Positions 1-7,484 of a DNA stretch of 64,000 nucleotides are shown one piece after another. Position 1 is the first letter of the stretch. Every line of letters begins with the position of its first letter. Where the stretch lies: the NCBI GenBank assembly GCA_944381625.1, contig CALWLW010000007.1, forward strand, positions 89,564 to 153,563, written 5' to 3'. The position numbers and the translations under genes were made by a program. The notes below the pieces were generated by a model, which did not search any database, had not been told where the DNA came from, and saw only the letters and a list, made by a program, of their open reading frames with translations. The DNA comes from an uncultured Lachnoclostridium sp. (lineage in GTDB: Bacteria; Bacillota; Clostridia; Lachnospirales; Lachnospiraceae).

Positions 1-193
1 CAGGTTGAAAATTCTTTCCAAATTCAAATTGGTATATTTCTCCCTTTTTTACCGTTCTGTATCTATATTGCTTTAATCTGCTGTCCGCCCAGCGATAATC
101 AGCTTTAGAAAAACGGTCAATCTCATCTGTACTGAAACCGTTGGAAAGAATAACATCCGTAGTCTTATTTTGTGCTTTTAAATATTCTTTCAA
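1..193 (-). CDS. PemK/MazF-like toxin, 5' part only
   Basis: The gene runs off the left edge, so only about the first 64 residues are seen. The start is TTG at 193, with an AAGGAG Shine-Dalgarno nine bases upstream (203-208); no in-frame ATG lies further up. The visible part has a 40-residue N-terminal extension rich in charged residues, then KKGEIYQFEFGKNF, which resembles the first beta strand of PemK/MazF-fold ribonuclease toxins (KGEIYxxxFG). Immediately upstream is a structured RNA ending in a terminator. That arrangement fits either a small transcription-attenuated toxin gene or a type III toxin with an RNA antitoxin. The C-terminal catalytic half is outside the window, so the family call is tentative. 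Confidence 0.5.
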   Translation of the reverse strand, partial: MKEYLKAQNKTTDVILSNGFSTDEIDRFSKADYRWADSRLKQYRYRTVKKGEIYQFEFGKNFQP

Positions 194-223
194 ATAATCA
201 TGCTCCTTAGTTGATTTTATATG

Positions 224-360
224 AAAAAAAGGGTACGGTGCTAACCATACCCTACTCTGGTAAACCAGAGAGACCTCGTCGGTCAAATTATCCTTTCAGA
301 AACGGTCTCGTCGACCAAAAACACTTGTTAGCAAGCGTGAAGGATCAATTGAAATCTTTT
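224..360 (-). ncRNA. Structured leader/antitoxin-like RNA with tandem covarying hairpins and terminator
   Basis: Read on the minus strand, two hairpins lie 32 nt apart. One is GGTC-GACGA-GACC (plus coordinates 304-316); the other is GACC-GACGA-GGTC (272-284). The loop is identical and the stems are swapped, so pairing is kept while sequence changes. A 7-2-7 hairpin CTCTGG...CCAGAG (255-270) follows. A 10-bp terminator stem (230-253) with a run of U ends about 30 nt before the toxin start codon. A TATAAT at 367-372 would start the RNA near 360; no good -35 was seen. The layout resembles type III toxin-antitoxin loci (repeat RNA, terminator, toxin), but a regulatory leader is also possible. Confidence 0.5.
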
Positions 361-403
361 AATCATATTATACACAAAATTCTCAAAAATCTACAGTAAA
401 ATA

Positions 404-1062
404 TTTCTGTAAATATTTTCTATTTACAATGTCATTGTATGGCAACGCCGCAAAAATGTCAATTGCATTTTTTTAATAAGCAGTTCAAGAAGGTCAAAAA
501 GTATCGCGAAATATAAAGTTTCTGACTTACAAGTCCAAAACTATTGATTATTTCCTTTTTTCTGATATACAAGTGGGGAAATCAAGAAAAGCTGACTAAG
601 GCACCTAATTTACCGGACGGGATATTCACAGGCCGATTGATCTGCGATATGGCCGGTGTCCATTCTTCGTATACGACTCTATCTTTCTCACATAGAGCGA
701 GGGTATCGCTCCACCATCCAATTGGATGATTTTACAATACCCTCATTTGTCTCTTCTTGCTTTTGTGAATGATGAAAATTTTGTTTCTGAAGTTAATATC
801 TCCAAAAATTTTGTTTTTGTATGACCGCTGCTTATTTAAAAACAGTCTGGTTTATTCTTTTGTTTTACGTCCGCTTACGCAGACGGTCCGGACCCGGCCG
901 GAATCCGGAGCTTAAGTTCCATATTCAGTTGTAAAATTCCATATGTAGTTCTCAGCCGGCCCCGCTACGCGCGGCCGCCGTGTGTTTCGGTACATTTCTG
1001 ACCTGAAAATGCATTACCGAGACGGTGTGCCAGGACAGAAATCTTCGCTTCTCTTTTGATGG
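404..1062. other. Long intergenic stretch, no credible gene
   Basis: I see no reading frame here with a ribosome-binding site and protein-like composition. The left part is AT-rich. It holds one copy of the 46-nt hairpin repeat (699-744) and, at about 868-912, a GC-rich patch of short palindromes (GGTCCGGACC, CCGGCCGG). Nothing else was recognised. Confidence 0.5.
699..744 (+). repeat. 46-nt dispersed hairpin element, copy 1
   Basis: The outer stem is GAGGGTAT (699-706) with ATACCCTC (737-744). The inner stem-loop is CATCC-AATT-GGATG (715-728). Size, layout and most positions match two further copies at 11342-11387 and 57099-57144. It does not end in a clean U-tract. Confidence 0.7.
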
Positions 1063-1548
1063 TTAGTCAAAATAGAGTGCATTGGTACAGGTAGCTGTCG
1101 CCTCTATGTTGTCTCCTTCTATCACAGAATGAGAACCTTTCACACTATAATATTTATCGCGTGTGACCTCGTAATCTGCAATGGAAACATGTGCCGTAGA
1201 ATTATTATAGGCAATATCCGTCCAATAATTTACCGTCCACCAGCCGCTTGTTCCATTATCACTTTGATCCAAATAAATGCGGACATACACCCGTTCGGAT
1301 GCTTTATGAGCAAATGTAGTTCCAGAGCAGGTGGCATATTTTGCTGCGCTGCCTTTCACAAGCTTGGACGAAGCTGCCCGCAGATAATTTCCACGAGAAA
1401 TCCCATACCAGGTATCCGAGACCTGATCTTCCTGTACATCATAGATATGATATCCTGCTGGTTCTATTTCTTCTGCAGATGCAACCAAACATGAGCCAAA
1501 TAATGCCGCACTCATTCCTAAAGCAGCCCCAACTTTTCGCCAGTTCAT
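1063..1548 (-). CDS. Secreted hypothetical protein with signal peptide
   Basis: A 161-residue protein that I do not recognise. The ATG at 1548 is preceded by AAGGAGG at six bases, so it is preferred over an in-frame start 18 bases upstream. The N-terminus has a short basic stretch, a hydrophobic core (about residues 8-24) and a VASA-type signal peptidase I site, so the protein is probably exported. The mature part is rich in Tyr, Thr, Ser and Trp, as in small extracellular beta-sheet proteins. No catalytic motif or membrane anchor is seen. It stands alone, with the anti-sigma-like gene upstream on the same strand. Confidence 0.65.
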   Translation of the reverse strand: MNWRKVGAALGMSAALFGSCLVASAEEIEPAGYHIYDVQEDQVSDTWYGISRGNYLRAASSKLVKGSAAKYATCSGTTFAHKASERVYVRIYLDQSDNGTSGWWTVNYWTDIAYNNSTAHVSIADYEVTRDKYYSVKGSHSVIEGDNIEATATCTNALYFD

Positions 1549-1623
1549 ATTTCGCCTCCTTTCCATATAGTTTATAGATATCTACATACTTATAAACGTT
1601 TTTGCTCTTATATTTTGACAGTT

Positions 1624-2379
1624 TCAGGCATTTTTTATGACCAAATTTTCCAACATTTGCTTGTACTCTTCCAAATCAATCATTCCAGTAATACAATAAT
1701 ACGTGTCAAACATCTCAAATTCACTTTGAAAGCATTTTCGTCCGTCAGGATTTTCATATTCATAAATCAATACATTTTGTCCAACCGCAAACACCTCAAC
1801 TGTTTCTCGCTCAATACCATCCATCTCAAAATGAACAGTGGCTTCACGCGAATTTTTACTAATATAAATTTGCAATTCATCATTAGCCGTCTCTTTGTAC
1901 TTTACAACAGCTTCCCCAGTTTCAACATCAATCCAATATTCGAACAACTGCATACCTTGTGGTTCATACCCCAGTCTTAACGCAACCACTCCTAGCTTTT
2001 CTTCAATATCTTGGCACACTTCCTCTTCACTATACTCTCTAAATTCAGAATCAGCATTTTCAATTCTAGTCGTAGTCCCATCTGCACTATCATATTCCCG
2101 AATCTCAGGTTCATACACCCTATTACCAACCGCGCCTACTCCCAGCATCAACACCAGAACTGCCGCGGAGGCCACTGCGATGCGGGGACGCAGGCGTTTA
2201 CGGCGAAGCTCCCGCCTGCGGCGCAGGGCTTCCTTCTTGATGTCCGCAAACTTCTCAATCGGCATCTCGATCCCCTGGAGTTCTTCCATCTCCATCAGTT
2301 CCTTTTCCCTCTCGTCCGCCATGGCGAGAAGTTCTTCCGTAATTTTCTGATCCAGCCAGTCGTCTTTGCCACGCTTCAT
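1624..2379 (-). CDS. Single-pass membrane protein, anti-sigma-factor-like (DUF4367-like C-terminus)
   Basis: A 251-residue protein with a cytoplasmic, highly charged N-terminus (about residues 1-70). It has one membrane segment (about 75-90, rich in Ala/Val/Leu) preceded by Arg/Lys, and an extracytoplasmic domain of about 150 residues. This topology and the C-terminal beta-rich domain resemble anti-sigma or DUF4367 proteins that usually sit beside ECF sigma genes. The ATG at 2379 has GGAG at a good distance; a GTG 12 bases upstream is in frame but lacks a good site. Two sigma genes lie 1.3 kb upstream on the same strand, separated only by the oppositely oriented murG. A functional link is inference. 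Confidence 0.55.
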   Translation of the reverse strand: MKRGKDDWLDQKITEELLAMADEREKELMEMEELQGIEMPIEKFADIKKEALRRRRELRRKRLRPRIAVASAAVLVLMLGVGAVGNRVYEPEIREYDSADGTTTRIENADSEFREYSEEEVCQDIEEKLGVVALRLGYEPQGMQLFEYWIDVETGEAVVKYKETANDELQIYISKNSREATVHFEMDGIERETVEVFAVGQNVLIYEYENPDGRKCFQSEFEMFDTYYCITGMIDLEEYKQMLENLVIKNA

Positions 2380-2595
2380 GTCTCTCTCCACTTTCTATGC
2401 TGTTCTCGTTATCACTGATGCTATTTATTCCAACCATCGCCCATGAACCGCCCGCAGACAACCGCCGTCCGCGGCGCAGGGCCATGATACCCGTTGACTT
2501 TTCCCTTTTCTTATATCATAATCTGAGTTAGAAAGCATTTTATCGACTTCAGTCTCATATACTCGCATTTTGCATTTTCCCAGGAGGACATGGCT

Positions 2596-3660
2596 ATGAA
2601 ACGAATCGTACTGACAGGCGGGGGCACCGCGGGACACGTGACGCCCAATATCGCCCTGCTTCCCCGTCTGCGGGACGCAGATTATGAAATTTTTTATATC
2701 GGTTCCATGGACGGGATCGAAAAAAAGCTGATCCAGTCCCAGGATATTCCTTATTATGGCATTGCTTCCGGTAAGCTCCGCCGTTATTTCGACCTGAAAA
2801 ATTTCACGGACCCGTTCCGTGTGCTGAAAGGATTCCGCCAGGCCACAAAGCTTCTGAAAGAGCTGAAACCTGATGTGGTCTTCTCCAAAGGCGGCTTCGT
2901 TGCCGTTCCGGTGGTCGTGGCGGCTTCACGCCTCCATATCCCGGTGGTGTGCCATGAATCCGACCTGACGCCGGGCCTGGCCAATAAACTGAGCCTGCCC
3001 TCTGCCACCAGGGTTTGCTGTAATTTCCCGGAAACCCTTCAATATCTTCCGGAAGGAAAAGCGGTCCTCACCGGATGCCCGATCCGCAGGGAACTGCGGG
3101 AAGGAAACCGCATCCGTGCTCTGAACATGACCGGCTTCTCGCCGGACAAACCGGTCCTGATGGCCATGGGCGGGAGCCTGGGCGCCGCCGCCGTTAATCA
3201 GGCTGTCCGGGATTCCCTGCCTGCGCTCCTGGAGCACTGGCAGATCGTCCATCTGTGCGGAAAAGGCAAGCTGGATGAATCCCTCACCAATATTCCCGGC
3301 TATGTTCAGTACGAATATATCCAGAAAGAACTTGCCGATCTGTTTGCCTTATGCGATCTTGTGATCTCACGGGCCGGAGCCAACGCCATCTGCGAGTTGC
3401 TGGCGCTGCGTAAACCCGCTCTTCTGATCCCCCTTTCCGCCAAGGCGAGCCGGGGAGACCAGATCCTGAATGCCCGCTCCTTTGAACGCCAGGGATTCTC
3501 CATGGTTCTGGAAGAAGAAGAATTGAACGAAGAGAGCCTTTTGGCTGCCCTCAACCATCTCTCCGAACACCGGCAGGATTATCTGCGCGCCATGGAGGAA
3601 TGCCCCCAGTCTGACGCCATCGATACAGTCCTGCAGATTCTGGACGAGGTCTGCGGTTAA
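2596..3660 (+). CDS. murG: UDP-GlcNAc:lipid I N-acetylglucosaminyltransferase
   Basis: MurG transfers GlcNAc from UDP-GlcNAc to lipid I, making lipid II on the inner face of the membrane, the last cytoplasmic step of peptidoglycan synthesis. The 354-residue length is typical. The N-terminus carries the glycine-rich TGGGTAGHVTPN motif of GT28 enzymes, and the C-terminal half has the donor-binding segments MGGSLGA and SRAGANAICELLALRKPALLIPL (described here in two parts: SRAGA and LALRKPALLIPL). The ATG at 2596 lies eight bases after AGGAGG; the ATG at 2590 would be only two bases away, so it is less likely. It stands alone between genes on the other strand rather than in a dcw cluster, as is common for clostridial MurG2-type copies. 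Confidence 0.93.
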   Translation: MKRIVLTGGGTAGHVTPNIALLPRLRDADYEIFYIGSMDGIEKKLIQSQDIPYYGIASGKLRRYFDLKNFTDPFRVLKGFRQATKLLKELKPDVVFSKGGFVAVPVVVAASRLHIPVVCHESDLTPGLANKLSLPSATRVCCNFPETLQYLPEGKAVLTGCPIRRELREGNRIRALNMTGFSPDKPVLMAMGGSLGAAAVNQAVRDSLPALLEHWQIVHLCGKGKLDESLTNIPGYVQYEYIQKELADLFALCDLVISRAGANAICELLALRKPALLIPLSAKASRGDQILNARSFERQGFSMVLEEEELNEESLLAALNHLSEHRQDYLRAMEECPQSDAIDTVLQILDEVCG

Positions 3661-3708
3661 TCTGGGCTGCGGATAATGCGCGTCCTGGCAAACCACTTTC
3701 GAAGCAGT

Positions 3709-4245
3709 CTAATCCTCTTTTCCATACGCCTTTCTCAGCCAGTCGGTTGCCCGGTGCTTCCACTGGCTGACCAGGTTGGCGCTGATCCCCAGTTCTTTCG
3801 CAATCTGCCGGTTGCTCATTTCCTCCAGATATGACATCTCCATAACCTGAAACCACCGGGGTTTTTCTTCTTTCAGGCGTTCCATGGCTTTCTGATAGAA
3901 TAAGTTTTCCTCCATACGCTCCAGAACCCACTCCGGCTGAGTACGCTCATCGGACAGATACTGCTCCGGGGATTCTTCCTCATCGATGGACAGATACTCT
4001 CTGCCTCTGTGCCGCAGATAATCCACGGCCAGTCTGCCCGCAGTATTGAAAAGCCAGGCTTTTACTTTCTTATCAGGAACCTTGTACAGATTCCTGTCCA
4101 GACGCAGGAATGCCTCCTGGCAGATGTCCTCCGCTTCCGCGCGGTTCTTTACAAAACAAAGCGCATGTTTCACCACCACGCCGGAGTACTGCTCATATAA
4201 CTCCTGCATCTTCTCTGCATGCTTTCTGCCGTTCACATGCCACAT
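3709..4245 (-). CDS. ECF-like sigma-70 family factor (second of tandem pair)
   Basis: A 178-residue sigma factor with region 2 (AEDICQEAFLRL, about residues 37-48) and a region 4 helix-turn-helix (SNRQIAKELGISANLVSQWKH). It lacks regions 1 and 3, as in ECF and other group IV factors. It is clearly a paralogue of the gene directly upstream; both share the KVPxxKxKxWL and KPRW/RPNW segments. Only four bases separate the upstream stop from this start, and a GGACGG-like site overlaps the end of the upstream gene, so the two are translated from one transcript. No anti-sigma gene is directly attached. Target promoters are unknown. Confidence 0.8.
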   Translation of the reverse strand: MWHVNGRKHAEKMQELYEQYSGVVVKHALCFVKNRAEAEDICQEAFLRLDRNLYKVPDKKVKAWLFNTAGRLAVDYLRHRGREYLSIDEEESPEQYLSDERTQPEWVLERMEENLFYQKAMERLKEEKPRWFQVMEMSYLEEMSNRQIAKELGISANLVSQWKHRATDWLRKAYGKED

Positions 4246-4249
4246 ATTT

Positions 4250-4795
4250 TTAACCGTCCTTTTTCTTCAGATAGACGTCTCTGAGCCAACGCCGCCCCCT
4301 CTCTTTCCATTTGCTGACCAGCATAGGGCGCACGCCCAGTTCCTTTCCAATGGAGCGGGCGTCCATATCTTCCAGGCAGCTCATGCGGATCGCCTCATAC
4401 CAGTTGGGTCTGACGTCCTTCAAAGCCTTCAGCGCCATCCCCGTCTCCTGAAATTCCTCCATCTGTTCCAGGATACTGTCCGGTTCCTGACTACGCTTCT
4501 TCTCAAAAGCCTCCATGAGCCGGTCTTTGGCCAAATCCCATCTCTGATGCTTTCTTAAGACATCCAAAGCAAGATGGTCCGATACGCAGATCAGCCACCC
4601 CTTTATCTTCGCCGGAGGCACCTTATCCATGTGGATCAGCAGGCGGATGAATGTCTCCTGACAGATATCCTCCGCCGTATGATAATCGTTCACCCACAAA
4701 CTGGCGTTGCGCAGTACCATGTTGTGGTACTTCATAAAATACTCTTCCCACAGGCGGTCGCCCGCTTCTGTACGGGAATCTTCTCTGCGCCTCAT
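4250..4795 (-). CDS. ECF-like sigma-70 family factor (first of tandem pair)
   Basis: A 181-residue sigma factor. Region 2 shows AEDICQETFIRL, and the C-terminal helix-turn-helix shows DARSIGKELGVRPMLVSKWKE. The start ATG overlaps the stop of the HIT gene in an ATGA, and the stop lies four bases before the next sigma gene. The HIT-sigma-sigma genes are therefore one translationally coupled unit. The two sigma proteins look like a tandem duplication that has diverged. Their role is unknown; sporulation or envelope stress are guesses only. Confidence 0.8.
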   Translation of the reverse strand: MRRREDSRTEAGDRLWEEYFMKYHNMVLRNASLWVNDYHTAEDICQETFIRLLIHMDKVPPAKIKGWLICVSDHLALDVLRKHQRWDLAKDRLMEAFEKKRSQEPDSILEQMEEFQETGMALKALKDVRPNWYEAIRMSCLEDMDARSIGKELGVRPMLVSKWKERGRRWLRDVYLKKKDG

Positions 4796-5205
4796 TTTTC
4801 GTCAAATAAGCGTTTCACTTCCGCCATCTCTTCCGGCGTCGCAGATCCCGGCGTCCAGCTGATGCCCGCTCCATCGTCCTTATAGCGGGGAATCAGGTGC
4901 ATATGGAAATGGAACACAGTCTGCCCCGCCGCTTCTCCATTATTCTGCACCAGATTAAAACCGTCGGCGCCCAGAGCGTCTTTCAGCCTCGAAGCCACTT
5001 TCTTGGCCGTCACCAGCGCTTTCGCCGCCAGCTCGTCGTCCAGCTCGAACAAATTCGCGTAATGCTCCTTCGGCAATAACAGCGCATGTCCTCTGGCCGC
5101 CGGCCCCATATCCAGGATCACGCGAAAATCGTCATCCTCATACAGCGTGGTGGACGGGATCTCTCCATTCGCGATTTTACAGAAAATACAGTTTGACTCT
5201 TTCAT
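4792..5205 (-). CDS. HIT family hydrolase
   Basis: A histidine-triad protein of 137 residues, the usual size for Hint-type nucleoside phosphoramidate or dinucleotide hydrolases. The triad HFHMH is at about residues 99-103, followed by LIPRY. Cys6 and Cys9 (NCIFCKI) form the N-terminal part of the zinc-binding pattern seen in many HIT proteins. The start at 5205 follows AAGGAGGAGC; a longer in-frame start ten codons upstream would place the ribosome-binding site inside the gene. It is the first gene of the HIT-sigma-sigma unit. The physiological substrate cannot be read from the sequence. Confidence 0.9.
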   Translation of the reverse strand: MKESNCIFCKIANGEIPSTTLYEDDDFRVILDMGPAARGHALLLPKEHYANLFELDDELAAKALVTAKKVASRLKDALGADGFNLVQNNGEAAGQTVFHFHMHLIPRYKDDGAGISWTPGSATPEEMAEVKRLFDEK

Positions 5206-5268
5206 TTTTGCTCCTCCTTTTCTTTCTTCTGACATTTTAAAGTTTCTTATATTGCTATAAGATCAATT

Positions 5269-5325
5269 TTTGTCGAATTTTGTCGAACGAATTTCGTTGC
5301 CAATTTTTGACATTTCTGGTATATT
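5269..5325 (+). promoter_or_regulatory. Two Spo0A boxes and promoter of the orphan kinase
   Basis: Two perfect 0A-box cores TGTCGAA occur at 5271-5277 and 5281-5287, exactly 10 bp apart, each preceded by T-runs as in TTTGTCGAA. They lie just upstream of a plausible sigma-A promoter: TTGCCA at 5297-5302, 17 bp, TATATT at 5320-5325. That position suits activation by Spo0A-P; repression is also possible. The same boxes lie between the divergent HIT gene and the kinase and could serve both. Confidence 0.65.
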
Positions 5326-5345
5326 GTCAATCAGGGAGTGATCAT

Positions 5346-6095
5346 ATGCTAACTTATGACGAACAGGAAAAAATAGAGCGGCTGATGGCGAAAGATCAAA
5401 CGTTTCAAGAATTAGTAACCGCCATTAAGAATGATTATCAGCTTACTCTTTCCCAGATCTCACATGAGATCCGGAATCCACTTACCTATGTGAACAGTTC
5501 CATGCAATGGATACAGAAAATGCATCCGGAAGTCGAAAGCTTCGAGTTCTGGAGCCAGATGAGGAATGACCTTCAATATATGCGTACACTGTTGGACGAT
5601 ATCTCCGCCTTTAACAATGGAGATCAGCTCAATTTCAGCAAGATCGATCCAAAAGAATTCGCATACGATTTAAAAGACACACTATTGCCGGAACTGATCC
5701 GGCAGCACATCCCGCTTTTGATCAAGCTGGACGACGCCTATCCGGATTTCTACGGAGATCCCATCCGCTTAAAGCAGGCGTTTCTCAATCTGATCAAAAA
5801 CGCCATGGAATCCATCACCGAGCGCGGGCGCATCACCCTCAAGGTATTCACCCACGACAAACGGCTGATGATCGCCGTAAAAGACAATGGCTGCGGCATC
5901 CCTCCTGAACAACAGGAAGAGATCTTCCGTCCATTCGTCACCCATAAAGAAAACGGTACTGGTATGGGACTTGCCATCGTGCGGAAAATCATCTCCGCCC
6001 ACCGCGGCACCATCCATCTGCGTTCCACTGTGGGAAAAGGCACTGAATTCCAGATCCATCTACCATTATTGCCAATATCTCATATTTGTATATAA
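5346..6095 (+). CDS. Soluble orphan sensor histidine kinase, possible Spo0A kinase
   Basis: A 249-residue kinase with no membrane segment and almost no sensor domain. The phospho-acceptor is His40 in SQISHEIRNPLTY. The N box is LNLIKNAMES (147-156), the G1 box DNGCGI (180-185), and the G2 box GTGMGLA (204-210). The start ATG at 5346 has GGGAG seven bases upstream. No response regulator gene is adjacent. In clostridia, orphan kinases phosphorylate Spo0A directly. The two 0A boxes in front of this gene make a feedback role in sporulation initiation a reasonable inference, not a proof. The kinase and ATPase motifs look complete. Confidence 0.85.
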   Translation: MLTYDEQEKIERLMAKDQTFQELVTAIKNDYQLTLSQISHEIRNPLTYVNSSMQWIQKMHPEVESFEFWSQMRNDLQYMRTLLDDISAFNNGDQLNFSKIDPKEFAYDLKDTLLPELIRQHIPLLIKLDDAYPDFYGDPIRLKQAFLNLIKNAMESITERGRITLKVFTHDKRLMIAVKDNGCGIPPEQQEEIFRPFVTHKENGTGMGLAIVRKIISAHRGTIHLRSTVGKGTEFQIHLPLLPISHICI

Positions 6096-6112
6096 TGATC
6101 CCAGATGGGTTT

Positions 6113-6154
6113 TATAAGGGAGAAGACCTACGCTCCGTTGTCTTCTCCCCTTAT
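6113..6154. terminator. Bidirectional terminator overlapping the GIY-YIG/HD stop codon
   Basis: A perfect 10-bp stem GGGAGAAGAC (6118-6127) pairs with GTCTTCTCCC (6140-6149), extended by ATAAG/CTTAT with one bulge. The hairpin includes the last codons and stop of the minus-strand gene. It sits between two convergent genes. Confidence 0.6.
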
Positions 6155-7126
6155 GAAACCGCCCTCCGTATTCTTTTCTATGATATTCCGTATATAATCC
6201 CAAAGAACTCCCGAACCTTCATGAGTCCTCTCGTTCCGCTTCAGGATCTGCTCCTGGCGCACTCCATGCTCTGTCCAGGATTTGCCGCCCGCACGGTCCG
6301 TCAAAAGCACAGGCTGGATCTTATCCATGGCATTGGCGAATTTCGCCTCCGGCGTCTCCATCGCTTCAAATTCATCCCACAATCCGCGGAAATACGCTCT
6401 CTGATCCTCCGGAAGCAGCCCGTAGATGCGCTCGGCGCCCTTCAGCTCCCGTTCCTTCTTCGTGGCGTTTCCCGCCTCGTCATAAGCATAAGTATCCCCC
6501 GCGTCGATCTCTATCACATCGTGCAGGAGCAGCATCATCACCGTCCTGGCCACATCGATGGGCTCATTGGCATACTCGCTGAGTATCATGCACATGACCG
6601 CGATATGCCACGCATGCTCCGCATCCGTCTCCTTGCGGCTCCCGTCTGCCAGGTAGGTCTGACGGATAATCTCTTTCTGCTTATCGATCTCCAAAAGAAA
6701 AGACAGCTGCTGTTCCAGCCTGTCCATGGGCATGCACTCCTTTCCCTCCAGGCAGTCCTCCAGCGTAATTCCTCTGCAGGGAAGATATATCCCTTCCTCC
6801 TGCAGTGCAGGAAACCAGGATGCCACCAGCTCAGGCTCCCGGATCAGCCGCTCCTTCTTCGTCCTGGGGAGCCGCTTGATCTGTGCCTCCAGCTTTGCCG
6901 CGGCCGCCCATCCGGGCGCGCGCCACGCCATCTCCAGAGACTGGATACGCCTGCTCTTTGTGTATTTTGCGGCGGATTTCTTCCTATAATAATGCTCTCT
7001 CATCCGCCGTCCCAGGTCACGGGCGATCCCGGTATAGATCGATGTATCCTCGCATCTCACCATATACACGTACGCGCTCCGCCCCGTTCTGTTTTCATCA
7101 TAGTATAAGGAATCTGAATTGTCCAT
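6128..7126 (-). CDS. GIY-YIG nuclease domain fused to HD phosphohydrolase
   Basis: A 332-residue two-domain protein. Residues about 17-95 form a GIY-YIG domain of the UPF0213/YhbQ type (YVYMV at 19-23, YTG at 31-33, candidate catalytic Arg in ARDLGRR and Glu80). Residues about 130-320 form an HD domain like YfbR/HDDC2 5'-nucleotidases, with His171 (DAEHAWH), His202-Asp203 (LLHDVIEID) and a later Asp in NAMDKIQP. Both domains appear intact. Each is normally a separate small protein. The upstream ribosome site is weak (AAAGAG close to ATG), but the start must be here to keep the first beta strand. A role in nucleotide cleanup coupled to nucleic-acid cleavage is inference. Confidence 0.85.
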   Translation of the reverse strand: MDNSDSLYYDENRTGRSAYVYMVRCEDTSIYTGIARDLGRRMREHYYRKKSAAKYTKSRRIQSLEMAWRAPGWAAAAKLEAQIKRLPRTKKERLIREPELVASWFPALQEEGIYLPCRGITLEDCLEGKECMPMDRLEQQLSFLLEIDKQKEIIRQTYLADGSRKETDAEHAWHIAVMCMILSEYANEPIDVARTVMMLLLHDVIEIDAGDTYAYDEAGNATKKERELKGAERIYGLLPEDQRAYFRGLWDEFEAMETPEAKFANAMDKIQPVLLTDRAGGKSWTEHGVRQEQILKRNERTHEGSGVLWDYIRNIIEKNTEGGFIRGEDNGA

Positions 7127-7279
7127 CTCTTTTTTGGAAAATTATACCAAAGGAATCGTGTATTTACAATATGTTAAAATTACTCGTCCATATTGCCTGT
7201 ACTACGCTTGTGCATTTTACACAGGCAAAAAAAGAACACCGCCCCCGGGCCTTCACATCCCAAAAACAGTGCTCTAACC

Positions 7280-7352
7280 TGCGTCTTCAGGGGCTCGAAC
7301 CCTGGACACCCTGATTAAGAGTCAGGTGCTCTACCAACTGAGCTAAAGACGC
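7280..7352 (-). tRNA. tRNA-Lys (anticodon CTT)
   Basis: A full cloverleaf can be drawn: acceptor GCGTCTT/AAGACGC, D arm GCTC...GAGC, anticodon arm CCTGA-CTCTTAA-TCAGG with anticodon CTT, and T arm CAGGG-TTCGAGC-CCCTG. The discriminator base is A at 7280. The CCA end is not encoded. Confidence 0.97.
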
Positions 7353-7387
7353 ATATTATTTTGTTCTGTCTCAACCGAACAAAACAT

Positions 7388-7416
7388 ATTATACTGGATG
7401 GTTTTAAAAAATGCAA
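7388..7416 (-). promoter_or_regulatory. Promoter of tRNA-Lys
   Basis: On the minus strand TTGCAT (7411-7416) and TATAAT (7388-7393) are separated by exactly 17 bp and end 35 bp before the tRNA. Confidence 0.75.
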
Positions 7417-7484
7417 GTGTTTTTTTACAAATTTTTTATTTTTTGTCCGTTTCGCTAAAAGCCAATTTTCGCCCTGTGTCGTTT

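Noticed and set aside
230..345. Guanidine-II (mini-ykkC) riboswitch, suggested by two hairpins with ACGA in the loops
   Set aside because: The loops are GACGA pentaloops closed by C-G, not ACGR tetraloops in the required context, and the downstream gene is toxin-like, not a guanidine transporter or carboxylase.
7230..7275. Terminator after tRNA-Lys
   Set aside because: A U-run is present but the GC-rich stem has several mismatches, so I could not support a stable hairpin.
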